Shown here piece after piece: positions 35,158-44,501 of a stretch of 64,000 bases of DNA. The position numbers and the translations under genes were made by a program. Below the pieces are notes generated by a model. It saw nothing but the letters and a program-made list of their open reading frames with translations. It did no database searches and was not told the origin of the DNA. Where the stretch lies: the NCBI RefSeq assembly GCF_042643265.1, contig NZ_JBHRRZ010000010.1, positions 1 through 64,000 of the forward strand, read 5' to 3'. Source of the stretch: Virgibacillus_O sediminis. Lineage in GTDB: Bacteria; Bacillota; Bacilli; Bacillales; Amphibacillaceae. Positions within the stretch are counted from its first letter, which is position 1. Every line of letters starts with the position of its first letter.

Positions 35158-35187
35158 ATTTTCCACTCCTTCATGTGCTCGGTCATA

Positions 35188-37140
35188 TTAATGGGTATTC
35201 AACTTGCGCTTGGCAATAAGGTAAGTAATCACGAAAGGCACGACAAGTACAATCGCCATTCCGATGAAGAAGGATACCCAGTTTTCTCCCACAATCGACA
35301 GGAATGCTGGAAGGCCGCCTATCCCGATGGAAGTTGCCTGTACGCCTTGAATGGTAATAAAAGCACCGGCAATCGCTGTACCAATCAATGCGGCAATGAA
35401 TGGATATTTGAACCGGATATTAACCCCGAACATCGCAGGCTCTGTTACACCTAGAAATGCTGACACCCCGGCGGTACCGGCTAATCCTTTCAATTTCTCT
35501 TCCCTTGCAACAAGCATCATGGCGAATACAGCAGCACCCTGGGCAATATTAGACAGGGCTACAATTGGCCATAGGAAAGTGGTGCCCGTACTTCCGATTA
35601 GCTGAAGGTCTACAGCGAGGAAAGTATGATGCATCCCGGTTATGACAAGTGGTGCATATAATGCTCCATATAACAGGCCGCCCACCAGAGGGAAGGTCTG
35701 GAATACCGTTACAATTCCTCCTGTAATCCATTCCCCAACAGTAAATGTCACTGGTCCAATGATAATGAATGCGAGAAAACCAGTAACCAATAACGCAACA
35801 GGTGCTACGACCAGCAGTTGCAGCGAATCGATGACACGCTTACGCAGCCAAATCTCTATTTTGGACAGCACCCACGCAGCAACCAATACAGGCAAGACTT
35901 GGCCTTGGTAACCCATTTGGCTTACTTCAAGCCCAAACAAATTCCATGTTGGTGCTGTACCATCAACTACCGCCTGTGCATATTCACTGGCTGGCATTAG
36001 AGCGGGGTGTACAAGTATTAGTCCCAAAACAATACCGAGCAGTGGATTTCCGCCAAATCGGTTGACCGCCGACCATCCGATCAACGCTGGTAGGAACGTG
36101 AAGGCAGTATTGGCAATGATATTGATCATCTCAGCCATACCGGCCCACTGTGGATACATTTCAACAATCGGCTGATCACTGAACAAAGGATTGACAAGGA
36201 TATTGTTCAGACCAAGCAGTAGACCCGCAGTTACAATTGCAGGCAGGATTGGAATAAAAATATCTGCCAGAACTTTTACACCGCGTTGGAGAATGTTCTG
36301 TTTGTTTCCTCCTGCTTCCTTTACCTCTTCTTTTGAGGCTTCGCTGATTCCGGTCTCATCTACCATTGCCTTATATACCTTATCAACGGTACCCTGGCCT
36401 ATTACTACCTGGAACTGTCCGTTAGCAGCAAACGAGCCCTTAACGAGATCCAAATTTTCAAGCGCTTCCTGATTGACTTTGTCTTCGTCATTCAGCGCGA
36501 AACGCAATCTTGTGACACAATGGGTTGCGGCATTGATATTATCCAGGCCGCCTACAGCTGCCACAATATCCTTTGCCTCTTGCCCATAAGGTGTATCGCT
36601 TACTGAACTTTTATCTGTCTCCATATCTTCTGTCTGATCAGGGACTTGTCCTTCCTCGGAGCCTTCTACCCCTTTCATTCCCGCTTTCAATAGAACGGTG
36701 TTACCAGCAGAGGCATCTGTCTCTTTGGTCTTTTCGAAAGATTCCAATGCATCTCCGTTCGTAATGATGACTGGGGTAATATGGCTTGCTGCCTTTTCCT
36801 TGATAAAGTCCAAATCAAAAGTGATCAGCGGGTCTCCTGCTTTCACTTGATCCCCTTGGGAAACATGGGCTTCAAACCCTTCACCGTCAAGGGCAACCGT
36901 TTCCAAACCAATGTGTATCAGCACTTCTACCCCGGACGCGGTTTGCAGTCCGACTGCATGCTTCGTCGGGAATACTTGAACAATCTGGCCGTCAACCGGA
37001 GATAGAACTTTCCCGTCAACAGGCTCGACTGCCAGTCCATCACCCATCATTTTCTGTGCGAATGTAGGATCAGGGACATCTTCTAGTTGGATGATTTTTC
37101 CCGTCAGTGGGGATAAAATATCCATTATATCGTTAGCCAT
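35188..37140 (-). CDS. treP: PTS trehalose-specific transporter, fused IIA-IIB-IIC
   Basis: A 650-residue phosphotransferase permease that imports trehalose as trehalose-6-phosphate. Domain order is unusual: a glucose-family IIA domain at 1-150 (partner His61 in KHAVG and phosphorylated His76 in VLIHIGLET), an acidic linker (about 158-185), IIB with Cys208 in ATHCVTRLRF, and a membrane IIC of about ten helices (from residue ~280). B. subtilis TreP lacks its own IIA and borrows another one. ATG follows GGGAGG. Confidence 0.93.
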   Translation of the reverse strand: MANDIMDILSPLTGKIIQLEDVPDPTFAQKMMGDGLAVEPVDGKVLSPVDGQIVQVFPTKHAVGLQTASGVEVLIHIGLETVALDGEGFEAHVSQGDQVKAGDPLITFDLDFIKEKAASHITPVIITNGDALESFEKTKETDASAGNTVLLKAGMKGVEGSEEGQVPDQTEDMETDKSSVSDTPYGQEAKDIVAAVGGLDNINAATHCVTRLRFALNDEDKVNQEALENLDLVKGSFAANGQFQVVIGQGTVDKVYKAMVDETGISEASKEEVKEAGGNKQNILQRGVKVLADIFIPILPAIVTAGLLLGLNNILVNPLFSDQPIVEMYPQWAGMAEMINIIANTAFTFLPALIGWSAVNRFGGNPLLGIVLGLILVHPALMPASEYAQAVVDGTAPTWNLFGLEVSQMGYQGQVLPVLVAAWVLSKIEIWLRKRVIDSLQLLVVAPVALLVTGFLAFIIIGPVTFTVGEWITGGIVTVFQTFPLVGGLLYGALYAPLVITGMHHTFLAVDLQLIGSTGTTFLWPIVALSNIAQGAAVFAMMLVAREEKLKGLAGTAGVSAFLGVTEPAMFGVNIRFKYPFIAALIGTAIAGAFITIQGVQATSIGIGGLPAFLSIVGENWVSFFIGMAIVLVVPFVITYLIAKRKLNTH

Positions 37141-37176
37141 GATGAATCCTCCCTTAAACTTTCCATGTAGACATAA

Positions 37177-37230
37177 ACTTGTATATACATGTTAGGATTC
37201 CAGTATAACTTGTACATACAAGTTTTGCAA
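37177..37230 (-). promoter_or_regulatory. treP promoter with two TreR-like operators
   Basis: Minus-strand TTGCAA (37225-37230) and TATACT (37202-37207) are 17 bases apart. A near-perfect palindrome AACTTGTACATACAAGTT fills the spacer (37207-37224), and a second, ACTTGTATATACATGT, lies downstream of the start (37177-37192). Both resemble the tre operator of B. subtilis, so TreR would block polymerase. A weak CcpA-like match overlaps the -35 (37225-37240). Confidence 0.8.
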
Positions 37231-37355
37231 CGGCTTTCACCTAAAACCTCTTTTTCCCTCTTTCCCGAATATATTGAAATTTAATCTACTTGAGAAGGTA
37301 TGCGGTGTTACCGTTCACATGTTCAGCCAAGGGTGTTCCGGAAGAGTGTCTTTCT

Positions 37356-37393
37356 ATAGCGAAAGGGGCACAATGCTGTGCCCCTTTCGCTAT
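37356..37393. terminator. Long hairpin at the end of the BCCT gene
   Basis: A perfect 17-bp stem, ATAGCGAAAGGGGCACA (37356-37372) with its complement (37377-37393), and a 4-nt loop. It overlaps the BCCT stop codon. No strong U-run follows on the minus strand, so termination strength is uncertain. Confidence 0.65.
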
Positions 37394-38889
37394 CTATTTG
37401 CCTTTTGTATATTTGCAGCGGGCTTATCTTCCTTCAGTGCCTTATAGAAGGAAAATACCATCAGCAGCATCAGAAATGAAAAGGGAAGGGCGGCAGAGAT
37501 CAATGCATTCTGTAATGCCTGCAGTCCTCCGGTATACAGAAGTACGGCAGCGATCCCTGACTGCGCAAATCCCCAGACAAATTTCACCATCGTCGGCGGC
37601 GAGAGAGAGCCGTTCGTTGTCTGCATACCCAGTACAAAAGTAGCCGAATCAGCTGAGGTAATAAAAAACGTGCCGATCAGCAGGATGGCCAATAACGACA
37701 GCACCATACCCCAGGGGAACTCGCTGAACAATCCAAACAACACTTGTTCATCCGGGAGGTTGGCGAGCTCCGCCCCATGATTCTGCGCATCGATTCCTGA
37801 AATGCCAAAGGCCGAAAACCACATGAATCCCACAATAGATGGAACAAAAATCACACCAGCCAGGAATTCACGGATGGTTCTCCCCCTTGATACCCTTGCA
37901 ATGAATATGCCTACAAATGGAGCCCAGGCAATCCACCATGCCCAGAAGAAAACGGTCCAGTCCATGAGCCATGCGCGTTCATCCGCATCGTTGGGGGAGA
38001 TGCGAAGGCTCTCAGCAGGTAGCTTTTGAAAATAATCCCCGATACCATGTGTGAAGGAATTGAGGATATATATCGTCGGACCAAAGATAAGGGTGGCGAA
38101 GAATAGTATGACAGCTAACGTCATATTGGCATTGCTCAGATATTTAATCCCCTTGCCTAGTCCCGTGTAAGCAGACAATAGAAACAGTACCGTAACCGTC
38201 CCGATAATCAGCAGCTGTACCCAAAATTCATTAGGCACACCAAATAAGTAGGAGAATCCACCGTTTATCTGTGTAGCACCAAAACCAAGGGTGGTCGCCA
38301 CCCCTACAATTGTGGCAAAAACGGCGATGACATCCACGATCTTTCCAAAACTTCCTTTCACTCTTTCTCCAAAGATAGGCTCCAGTGTAGCACTGATCAA
38401 CCCGGGTTTATCATGCCGGAAGATAAAATAGGCAAGGACCAGCCCTGTTACTGCATAAATCCCCCACGCATTTATTCCGTAATGAAAAAAAGTAATTCTC
38501 AAAGCATCTTCCAGCGCCTCCCTTGTTCCCGGCTCTGCCATGGCAGGTGTTTCGATATATTGTGAGAGCGGGGAAGCTACCCCATAAAACACCAGGCCAA
38601 TCCCCATCCCCGCACTAAACAGCATGGCAAACCAGCTGGGATAGCTGAATTCAGGTTTCTCTCCTGGCTTGCCCAAGCGTATCTTGCCGTATGGGCTGAA
38701 AATTAGATAGATACAAAAGAGGAGGAACAACGTCACAATCAACAAATAATACCATCCAAAATGAACAGAGATATAACTCATGATGCTGCCGGAGATATCC
38801 TCAAACGGAGCAGGCGCAACCACGCCAAAGAATGACAAAAGCAGAGTAATCCCTAAGGTTATCCAGAATACTAGGGTCAATTTTTTCAT
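37390..38889 (-). CDS. BCCT family glycine betaine/choline-type transporter (OpuD-like)
   Basis: A 499-residue sodium-coupled transporter with twelve helices that takes up betaine-type compatible solutes against osmotic stress. The BCCT signatures are present: GMGIGLVFYGVASPLSQY, the Trp-rich WTVFFWAWWIAWAPFVGIFIAR, and the start of helix 9 RVSRGRTIREF. ATG 38889 was chosen since AAAGGCGG lies six bases upstream. No operon partner; it stands between the tre operon and typA. Exact solute not determinable. Confidence 0.92.
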   Translation of the reverse strand: MKKLTLVFWITLGITLLLSFFGVVAPAPFEDISGSIMSYISVHFGWYYLLIVTLFLLFCIYLIFSPYGKIRLGKPGEKPEFSYPSWFAMLFSAGMGIGLVFYGVASPLSQYIETPAMAEPGTREALEDALRITFFHYGINAWGIYAVTGLVLAYFIFRHDKPGLISATLEPIFGERVKGSFGKIVDVIAVFATIVGVATTLGFGATQINGGFSYLFGVPNEFWVQLLIIGTVTVLFLLSAYTGLGKGIKYLSNANMTLAVILFFATLIFGPTIYILNSFTHGIGDYFQKLPAESLRISPNDADERAWLMDWTVFFWAWWIAWAPFVGIFIARVSRGRTIREFLAGVIFVPSIVGFMWFSAFGISGIDAQNHGAELANLPDEQVLFGLFSEFPWGMVLSLLAILLIGTFFITSADSATFVLGMQTTNGSLSPPTMVKFVWGFAQSGIAAVLLYTGGLQALQNALISAALPFSFLMLLMVFSFYKALKEDKPAANIQKANR

Positions 38890-38987
38890 TTCCATCCGCC
38901 TTTCCAAACCATGTATGCCGTAGAACGGCGATTTCCTCTGGTTAGTATGAGTGTAATAAAAGATTCCTATTCGGCGGCCTTAGAGCA

Positions 38988-39029
38988 TAAAAAAGCCGTC
39001 ATGGACGCTACTCGTGCCCATGACGGCTT
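38988..39029 (-). terminator. Terminator after typA
   Basis: Minus-strand AAGCCGTCATGG (39018-39029) pairs with CCATGACGGCTT (38993-39004), followed by TTTTTA. Confidence 0.85.
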
Positions 39030-39034
39030 AAACT

Positions 39035-40864
39035 TTATCCCAGTTTGGATTTTTTCGCTGCTTTTTCCCGTTCATTCTTATTCAATATCTTTTTACGGAG
39101 GCGAACTGCCTCAGGTGTTACCTCACAGTACTCATCATCATCCAAGTATTCGATTGCTTCCTCCAGAGACATGTCACGGTTTTTCTTAATAACACTGGTC
39201 TGGTCCTTGGTTGCGGAGCGGACATTGGTCAAATGCTTTTCCTTGGTAATATTTACGGTGAGATCATTCTCGCGATTATGCTCACCAACAATCATCCCTG
39301 CATAAACCTCTGTACCCGGCTCTACAAAAATGACGCCACGGTCCTCCAGTTGCATGATGCCGTAGGTAGAAGCTTTCCCATTTTCCAAAGAAACCAGCAC
39401 ACCTTCACGCCTTCCGCCTACCTGTCCTTTGACAAGTGGCTCATAAGTGTCAAAGGTGTGATTGATGATACCGTAACCACGGGTCTGGGACATGAATTCT
39501 GTGGAATATCCCAGCAATCCACGGGAAGGGACCTTGAATTCAAGGCGCACCTGGCCATTACCCTGATTCACCATATCAAGCATTTCGCCTTTACGGGCAC
39601 CAAGGGATTCCATGACTGCTCCTGTGTAATCTTCGGGAACATCTACTTGCACCCGTTCCACTGGCTCACACTTCACTCCATCTATTTCCTTAATGATCAC
39701 CTGTGGTTTAGACAGTTGCAGTTCATACCCTTCCCTGCGCATGTTTTCAATCAGGATGGAAAGATGCAATTCCCCCCTCCCGGAAACAATCCAGGTATCC
39801 GGTGAATCAGTTGGGTCCACTCGCAGACTGACATCTGTTTCCAGCTGTTTCATTAAACGTTCTTCAATTTTGCGGGCTGTAATATACTTACCTTCACGAC
39901 CTGCAAACGGGCTGTTGTTTACGAGGAAAGTCATCTGCAGGGTAGGCTCGTCGATACGGAGCCACGGCAGACCCTCCGGATGATCCGGCGGACAGATGGT
40001 CTCCCCGACATTAAGATCTTCCATACCGGCAATGGCCACGATATCTCCCGCCTGAGCTTCCGTGATTTCCATCCGTTTCAGGCCGATAAAGCCAAACAAT
40101 TTACTGATACGGAAGGATTTTTGTGTGCCATCCTTTTTCAAGACCACGACCTGGTCGCCTACTTTCATGGTCCCGCGCACTACACGCCCGACACCTATAC
40201 GACCTACATAGTCATTATAATCAAGCAGTGTAACCTGGAATTGCAACGGCTCGTCCTTTGTATCCTTGGGTGCAGGGATATGGTCCAGGATGGTGGTGAA
40301 AATAGGATCCATTGTCTCCTGCTGATCTTCCGGCTCTTCACCGCTCGTCCCATTCAAAGCAGAGGCGTAGACAACCGGGAATTCCAACTGTTCATCATCG
40401 GCTCCCAGTTCAATGAACAAATCAAGAACTTCATCCACTACTTCCGACGGGCGCGCATTTGGCCTGTCGATTTTATTCAACACTACAATTGGTGTAAGCT
40501 TCTGCTCCAACGCCTTCTTCAACACGAAACGGGTCTGCGGCATGGTTCCCTCATAAGCATCTACTACGAGGGCCACCCCGTCTACCATTTTCATGATCCT
40601 CTCGACTTCTCCTCCAAAGTCAGCATGTCCAGGTGTATCCAATATATTAATGGTTGTATCTTTATAGTTGATCGCTGTATTCTTTGCCAGGATGGTGATT
40701 CCACGTTCTCTTTCAATATCACCGGAATCCATTGCCCTCTCGTCTACGTGCTCGTTTTCACGGAAAGTACCCGAGTACTTGAGCATCTGGTCCACCAGGG
40801 TAGTTTTTCCATGGTCAACGTGGGCAATGATTGCAATGTTACGAATATCTTCTCTTAATTGCAT
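39035..40864 (-). CDS. typA: Ribosome-associated GTPase TypA/BipA
   Basis: A 609-residue translational GTPase of the EF-G group. The G1 (AHVDHGKT), DTPGHADF and NKIDRPNARP motifs are near the start, and the C-terminal region contains VSLENGKASTYGIMQLEDRG, the BipA-type domain. It helps 50S assembly and growth in cold or stress. ATG 40864 was chosen because GAGGAG lies about ten bases before it; the frame is open further upstream to 40909. Confidence 0.96.
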   Translation of the reverse strand: MQLREDIRNIAIIAHVDHGKTTLVDQMLKYSGTFRENEHVDERAMDSGDIERERGITILAKNTAINYKDTTINILDTPGHADFGGEVERIMKMVDGVALVVDAYEGTMPQTRFVLKKALEQKLTPIVVLNKIDRPNARPSEVVDEVLDLFIELGADDEQLEFPVVYASALNGTSGEEPEDQQETMDPIFTTILDHIPAPKDTKDEPLQFQVTLLDYNDYVGRIGVGRVVRGTMKVGDQVVVLKKDGTQKSFRISKLFGFIGLKRMEITEAQAGDIVAIAGMEDLNVGETICPPDHPEGLPWLRIDEPTLQMTFLVNNSPFAGREGKYITARKIEERLMKQLETDVSLRVDPTDSPDTWIVSGRGELHLSILIENMRREGYELQLSKPQVIIKEIDGVKCEPVERVQVDVPEDYTGAVMESLGARKGEMLDMVNQGNGQVRLEFKVPSRGLLGYSTEFMSQTRGYGIINHTFDTYEPLVKGQVGGRREGVLVSLENGKASTYGIMQLEDRGVIFVEPGTEVYAGMIVGEHNRENDLTVNITKEKHLTNVRSATKDQTSVIKKNRDMSLEEAIEYLDDDEYCEVTPEAVRLRKKILNKNEREKAAKKSKLG

Positions 40865-40947
40865 AAATTGTACGCTCCTCTGTAAATAGAGATGATTCAA
40901 ACCAATCAATTATAACATATATTTCTTTCCGAATGTTATAACATAGA

Positions 40948-42276
40948 CTATTTTCTAAAAAAAACCTCGAATTTCGCCCCGCCGAGCGAGGAATCCTCAA
41001 GCCGTATGCCTCCGCCGGACTGCTCAACAATCGCCCGGGCGATAGCCAGCCCTAAACCGGTTTCCCCATTTTTTCCTTTTACAAACCTGTGGAAAATATG
41101 GGGTGCCATATCAGGGGCAACTCCTTCACCGTCATCCTCGATCCTCATCAGCATTTCGTCTCTTGTCCGGCTGATTTCTATCTTCACCACTGTCCGGGCA
41201 TGGCGAATTCCATTGATGACCAGATTCAACAATGCTTGGAGCATCTTTTCTTCATCGGCAGAAATTACCAGCCCCTCTTTCACTTGATGGCTCAGCTCTA
41301 TTCCCCGCTCATTCGCGATCGGCAGAGCCCGGTCTACCACCCTTTCCGTCAGCTGCCCTAGATCTACTTCTGATTCATCATACACCTCGGGAGCACTATC
41401 CAACTTGGCTAGGAGTGTCATCTCATTGATGATCTTCTTCAACCGGCTGACCTCGGTCACCATGACTTCCAGACCTTTTTCCTTATCATTTTCATCAAAA
41501 ATACCGTCTTTTATCCCTTCTGCATATCCTTGGATCGTCATTAAAGGTGTTTTCAATTCATGGCTGGCATTTTGGAAAAAGGTCTGCTGGGAATTGATAT
41601 ACCTCTGGAGTTCTTGGGCCATTTCATAAACACTTTGCCCGACTTCCTTAATTTCCCCGGTCGCTTCAATCTCCTCTATTTGATCAAATTGCCGTTTTTC
41701 AATTTTCTTCATCTGCCATTTCAGGCGCGTAAGAGGGGTTACCAACTTGTTGGTTAGAAAATAACTGATCACCCCTGCACTAGCTGCACCAATCAAAAAA
41801 ACGACGATTATCAGAAAGATGAAATCCTGTTGGACAGCAGATATATCACTCATGGGCGTCAGCAGAATCAATTCCAACCCTAGAGATTCAGGGTAGAATA
41901 GAATTCTGGAGGTTACAAAATTACTGCCTCCGTATTCCCACAATGCCTCTGTATTATCGGAGAAATCATTACTTTGGTAAAATCCTTCGGCAATCTCATT
42001 CGACATGGTTGAAAAAAGCACCGCATCCTGATTCCGGTCATACAGGAACAGCTGCAGATCCTGCTGTTCCAGAACTTCATTGAAGTGCTGGATATTCATG
42101 CTGCCATATTGATCCGTCATAAGGTTTACAATGACCTCTCCGCTCTGTTCCAGTTGGCGCCGTTCATCCTCAATCAACAGGTCAAGTATTAGGGAATAAA
42201 TGACAATACTTGCGATGCCCATGATGATGACCAACAGAGCCGTGAAAGCGATATTCAACTGATGCTGCAGCTTCAT
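40948..42276 (-). CDS. cssS: Sensor histidine kinase, CssS-like
   Basis: A 442-residue membrane kinase. Two transmembrane helices (about 10-32 and 152-174) enclose an extracellular sensor segment, followed by HAMP (about 178-230), the phosphorylated His239 in NASHELKTPLMTIQGYAEGI, and an HATPase domain (LVINGIRHA N-box, DDGEGV, GETGLGLAI). The gene follows its regulator with a three-base gap. Placement divergent from an htr gene is as in B. subtilis CssS, which senses misfolded secreted proteins. The name is from synteny; sensor similarity cannot be checked. Confidence 0.78.
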   Translation of the reverse strand: MKLQHQLNIAFTALLVIIMGIASIVIYSLILDLLIEDERRQLEQSGEVIVNLMTDQYGSMNIQHFNEVLEQQDLQLFLYDRNQDAVLFSTMSNEIAEGFYQSNDFSDNTEALWEYGGSNFVTSRILFYPESLGLELILLTPMSDISAVQQDFIFLIIVVFLIGAASAGVISYFLTNKLVTPLTRLKWQMKKIEKRQFDQIEEIEATGEIKEVGQSVYEMAQELQRYINSQQTFFQNASHELKTPLMTIQGYAEGIKDGIFDENDKEKGLEVMVTEVSRLKKIINEMTLLAKLDSAPEVYDESEVDLGQLTERVVDRALPIANERGIELSHQVKEGLVISADEEKMLQALLNLVINGIRHARTVVKIEISRTRDEMLMRIEDDGEGVAPDMAPHIFHRFVKGKNGETGLGLAIARAIVEQSGGGIRLEDSSLGGAKFEVFFRK

Positions 42277-42279
42277 CGC

Positions 42280-42966
42280 CTAGCCCTCATCTCTTCGCAG
42301 ACGGTAGCCATATCCCCAGACCGTCTCAAGAGGGAGGTCTGCAATCTTTTTACGTATACGTTTAACGAGATCATCCACTGCGCGATCACTTCCGAAATAG
42401 TCCTCTCCCCAAATCCTAGTAAGTAACTCCTCCCGGGAAAACGCCCGGTTGACGTTATCCGCTAATAACAGCAGCATATCAAATTCCTTGGTTGTAATAT
42501 CCTGCTCCTTCCCATTCCAAAATAAACGCCGTTCATTCCTATAGATGAGGAGCTGACCGGCCACCACCTTATCATGTGAGTCACCATTCTGCTGAAGAGC
42601 AGGCTGGGCTCTTTTAAACAGCCTCTTGACCCTGGCCACCAGTTCTCTTGGACTGAAAGGCTTGGTCAAATAGTCATCTCCTCCCAGCTCTAGGCCGAGA
42701 ATTTTATCAATCTCTTCGTCCTTTGCGGAAATGATAATAATGGGAACATCGCTCTCCTCTCTGATTTTTTTACAAAATTCATAGCCGTCCATGCCTGGAA
42801 GCATGATATCCAGCACCCACATAGAAGGAGGATCTTCCCTCCACTGTTCCCATGCCTCTTCAGCCGACTCGACAACCGTGACGTGATAACCTTCCTTTTT
42901 CAAATAGGCCGAAACGATATTCTGGATATTTCGATCATCTTCTACTACACCAATATATTCATTCAT
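42280..42966 (-). CDS. cssR: OmpR-family response regulator, CssR-like
   Basis: A 228-residue regulator. The receiver domain has the phosphorylated Asp53 in WVLDIMLPGMDGY and the switch Lys in YLTKPFSPREL. The C-terminal winged helix ends with DDLVKRIRKKIADLPLETVWGYGYRL, matching B. subtilis CssR closely in that area. It would bind the phased repeats at 43012-43040 and activate htrB. Start ATG at 42966 follows GAGGTGATG. Confidence 0.8.
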   Translation of the reverse strand: MNEYIGVVEDDRNIQNIVSAYLKKEGYHVTVVESAEEAWEQWREDPPSMWVLDIMLPGMDGYEFCKKIREESDVPIIIISAKDEEIDKILGLELGGDDYLTKPFSPRELVARVKRLFKRAQPALQQNGDSHDKVVAGQLLIYRNERRLFWNGKEQDITTKEFDMLLLLADNVNRAFSREELLTRIWGEDYFGSDRAVDDLVKRIRKKIADLPLETVWGYGYRLRRDEG

Positions 42967-43011
42967 GTTTCATCACCTCTGTACATAATCATCTCTATCT
43001 TACCATATTAC

Positions 43012-43068
43012 TTTTACACATTTTTTCCACAATTTTACCGAATCTATCCTAACAGGATTATTTATAAT
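43012..43068 (+). promoter_or_regulatory. htrB control region: phased repeats plus promoter
   Basis: Three related units TTTTACAC (43012), TTTTCCAC (43023) and TTTTACCG (43033) begin 11 and 10 bases apart, on one face of the helix. A TATAAT -10 (43063-43068) follows, but no consensus -35. TTTTCACA octamers upstream of htrA and htrB are known CssR control elements. This fits an activator-dependent promoter; binding is inferred. Confidence 0.6.
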
Positions 43069-43103
43069 AAACATATAAACAAGCAGAGAAAGGATGATCG
43101 ACA

Positions 43104-44417
43104 GTGAAAGATTCAGATCAAGAGCGTTCATTTGACCATACAAAAGATCAGGATGATTCCACACAGGAAAATTCAGGAAATGGATCTTCCTATCAAGCAC
43201 CAGTAGACGAATCGGCACATTCACCGACACTGGAAGAGAAAAAATCCAAAAATAATCCAAGAAAGGCTTCAGGTAAAAGTGCCTTGATGGGAGGAGTTGT
43301 CGGTGGTATCCTCTCCGCCATCATAGTCTCCCTCGTGTTTATGTTTGGGTTCACACCATCCAGTACGTCAGGAGACAATCAGTCCGGTGATGAAGAGGTT
43401 CCGGCAACTTCCATGGTTGAAAGTATTTCAAACGAAGATGCTGCTACCTCAGAGAATATCAGTGAGACGGCTGAAGCAGTGGTTGGGATTGTAAATCTCC
43501 AGCAGCAAAACATATGGATGGAAAGCCAGGAATCCGGCGCAGGATCAGGCATTGTCTATAAGAAAGAAGGCGGAAAAGCCTATGTTGTCACCAATCACCA
43601 TGTAGTGGAGGGAGCCGAGGAATTGGAAGTGGTCATCAATGATGAAGAAAGAGTTCCAGCCAAGATTTTAGGTTCTGATGCTTTGACAGACCTGGCTGTA
43701 TTGGAAATAGACGGATCACATATTGATACTGTCGCAAGCCTGGGGTCATCATCAGAGCTTAAAGTCGGCGAACCAGTAATGGCCATAGGAAATCCTCTTG
43801 GCCTGGAATTTGCCAACACGGTGACCCAAGGTATCATCAGTGGTATGAACAGGTCTGTAAGTGTGGACACAAATGGGGACAGCCGTGCGGACTGGGTCAC
43901 TGAAGTCCTGCAGACAGATGCAGCAATCAACCCTGGTAACAGTGGCGGTGCCTTGGTGGACGCAGAAGGAAATGTGATTGGCATCAATTCCATGAAGATA
44001 GCCAGTGAACAAGTCGAAGGCATCGGTTTTGCGATACCAATTGATCAAGCACTGCCAATCATGGAAGAGCTGCGCAAGAACGGAGAAATCGTACGGCCGC
44101 TTATCGGCATAACTACTGCTTCTCTGAATCAAGTGCCACCTCAAGTGCAGCTAGAATTGAGCTTGCCGGAAGATGTGGAAGGCGGGATGGTTATTGCCGA
44201 GGTGCAGGAAGGATCTGCCGCTGAAAAAGCAGGTCTCAAGAGGTTCGATGTCATCACAGCCATCAATGGAAATAAGGTGACCTCCATCCTAGAATTAAGA
44301 CAGTACCTGTATTCAGAAGCTTCTATCGGAGAAACCGTTGAGATAGAATTCTATCGGGACGGAAATAAAGAAACGGTCAATCTTGAACTTGAAGCCCGTG
44401 AACAGAATCAGCTCTAA
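43104..44417 (+). CDS. htrB: Membrane-anchored HtrA-type serine protease
   Basis: A 437-residue quality-control protease. A cytoplasmic acidic N-tail (1-50), one membrane helix (about 62-82), a trypsin-like domain and a PDZ domain (about 335-430) face outside. The catalytic triad is His166 (NHHVVEG), Asp196 (DALTDLAVL) and Ser280 (NPGNSGGAL). It degrades misfolded exported proteins. Start is GTG at 43104, six bases after AAAGGATGA. It is divergent from the cssRS-like pair, as htrB is in B. subtilis. Confidence 0.92.
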   Translation: MKDSDQERSFDHTKDQDDSTQENSGNGSSYQAPVDESAHSPTLEEKKSKNNPRKASGKSALMGGVVGGILSAIIVSLVFMFGFTPSSTSGDNQSGDEEVPATSMVESISNEDAATSENISETAEAVVGIVNLQQQNIWMESQESGAGSGIVYKKEGGKAYVVTNHHVVEGAEELEVVINDEERVPAKILGSDALTDLAVLEIDGSHIDTVASLGSSSELKVGEPVMAIGNPLGLEFANTVTQGIISGMNRSVSVDTNGDSRADWVTEVLQTDAAINPGNSGGALVDAEGNVIGINSMKIASEQVEGIGFAIPIDQALPIMEELRKNGEIVRPLIGITTASLNQVPPQVQLELSLPEDVEGGMVIAEVQEGSAAEKAGLKRFDVITAINGNKVTSILELRQYLYSEASIGETVEIEFYRDGNKETVNLELEAREQNQL

Positions 44418-44460
44418 AAAAATCTCCACCTGTGCCAAGGGCATAGGTGGAGATTTTTTG
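44417..44460 (+). terminator. Terminator after htrB
   Basis: AAAAAATCTCCACCT pairs with AGGTGGAGATTTTTT, perfect 15-bp stem. It also faces yteA from the other side. Confidence 0.85.
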
Positions 44461-44501
44461 TTTGAACATCTGATCTTTTCCGCTTTACATTTGGATTGCG
44501 G

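Noticed and set aside
37225..37240. CcpA (cre) site at the treP promoter
   Set aside because: Two defined positions are wrong, including the central C; kept only as a weak match.
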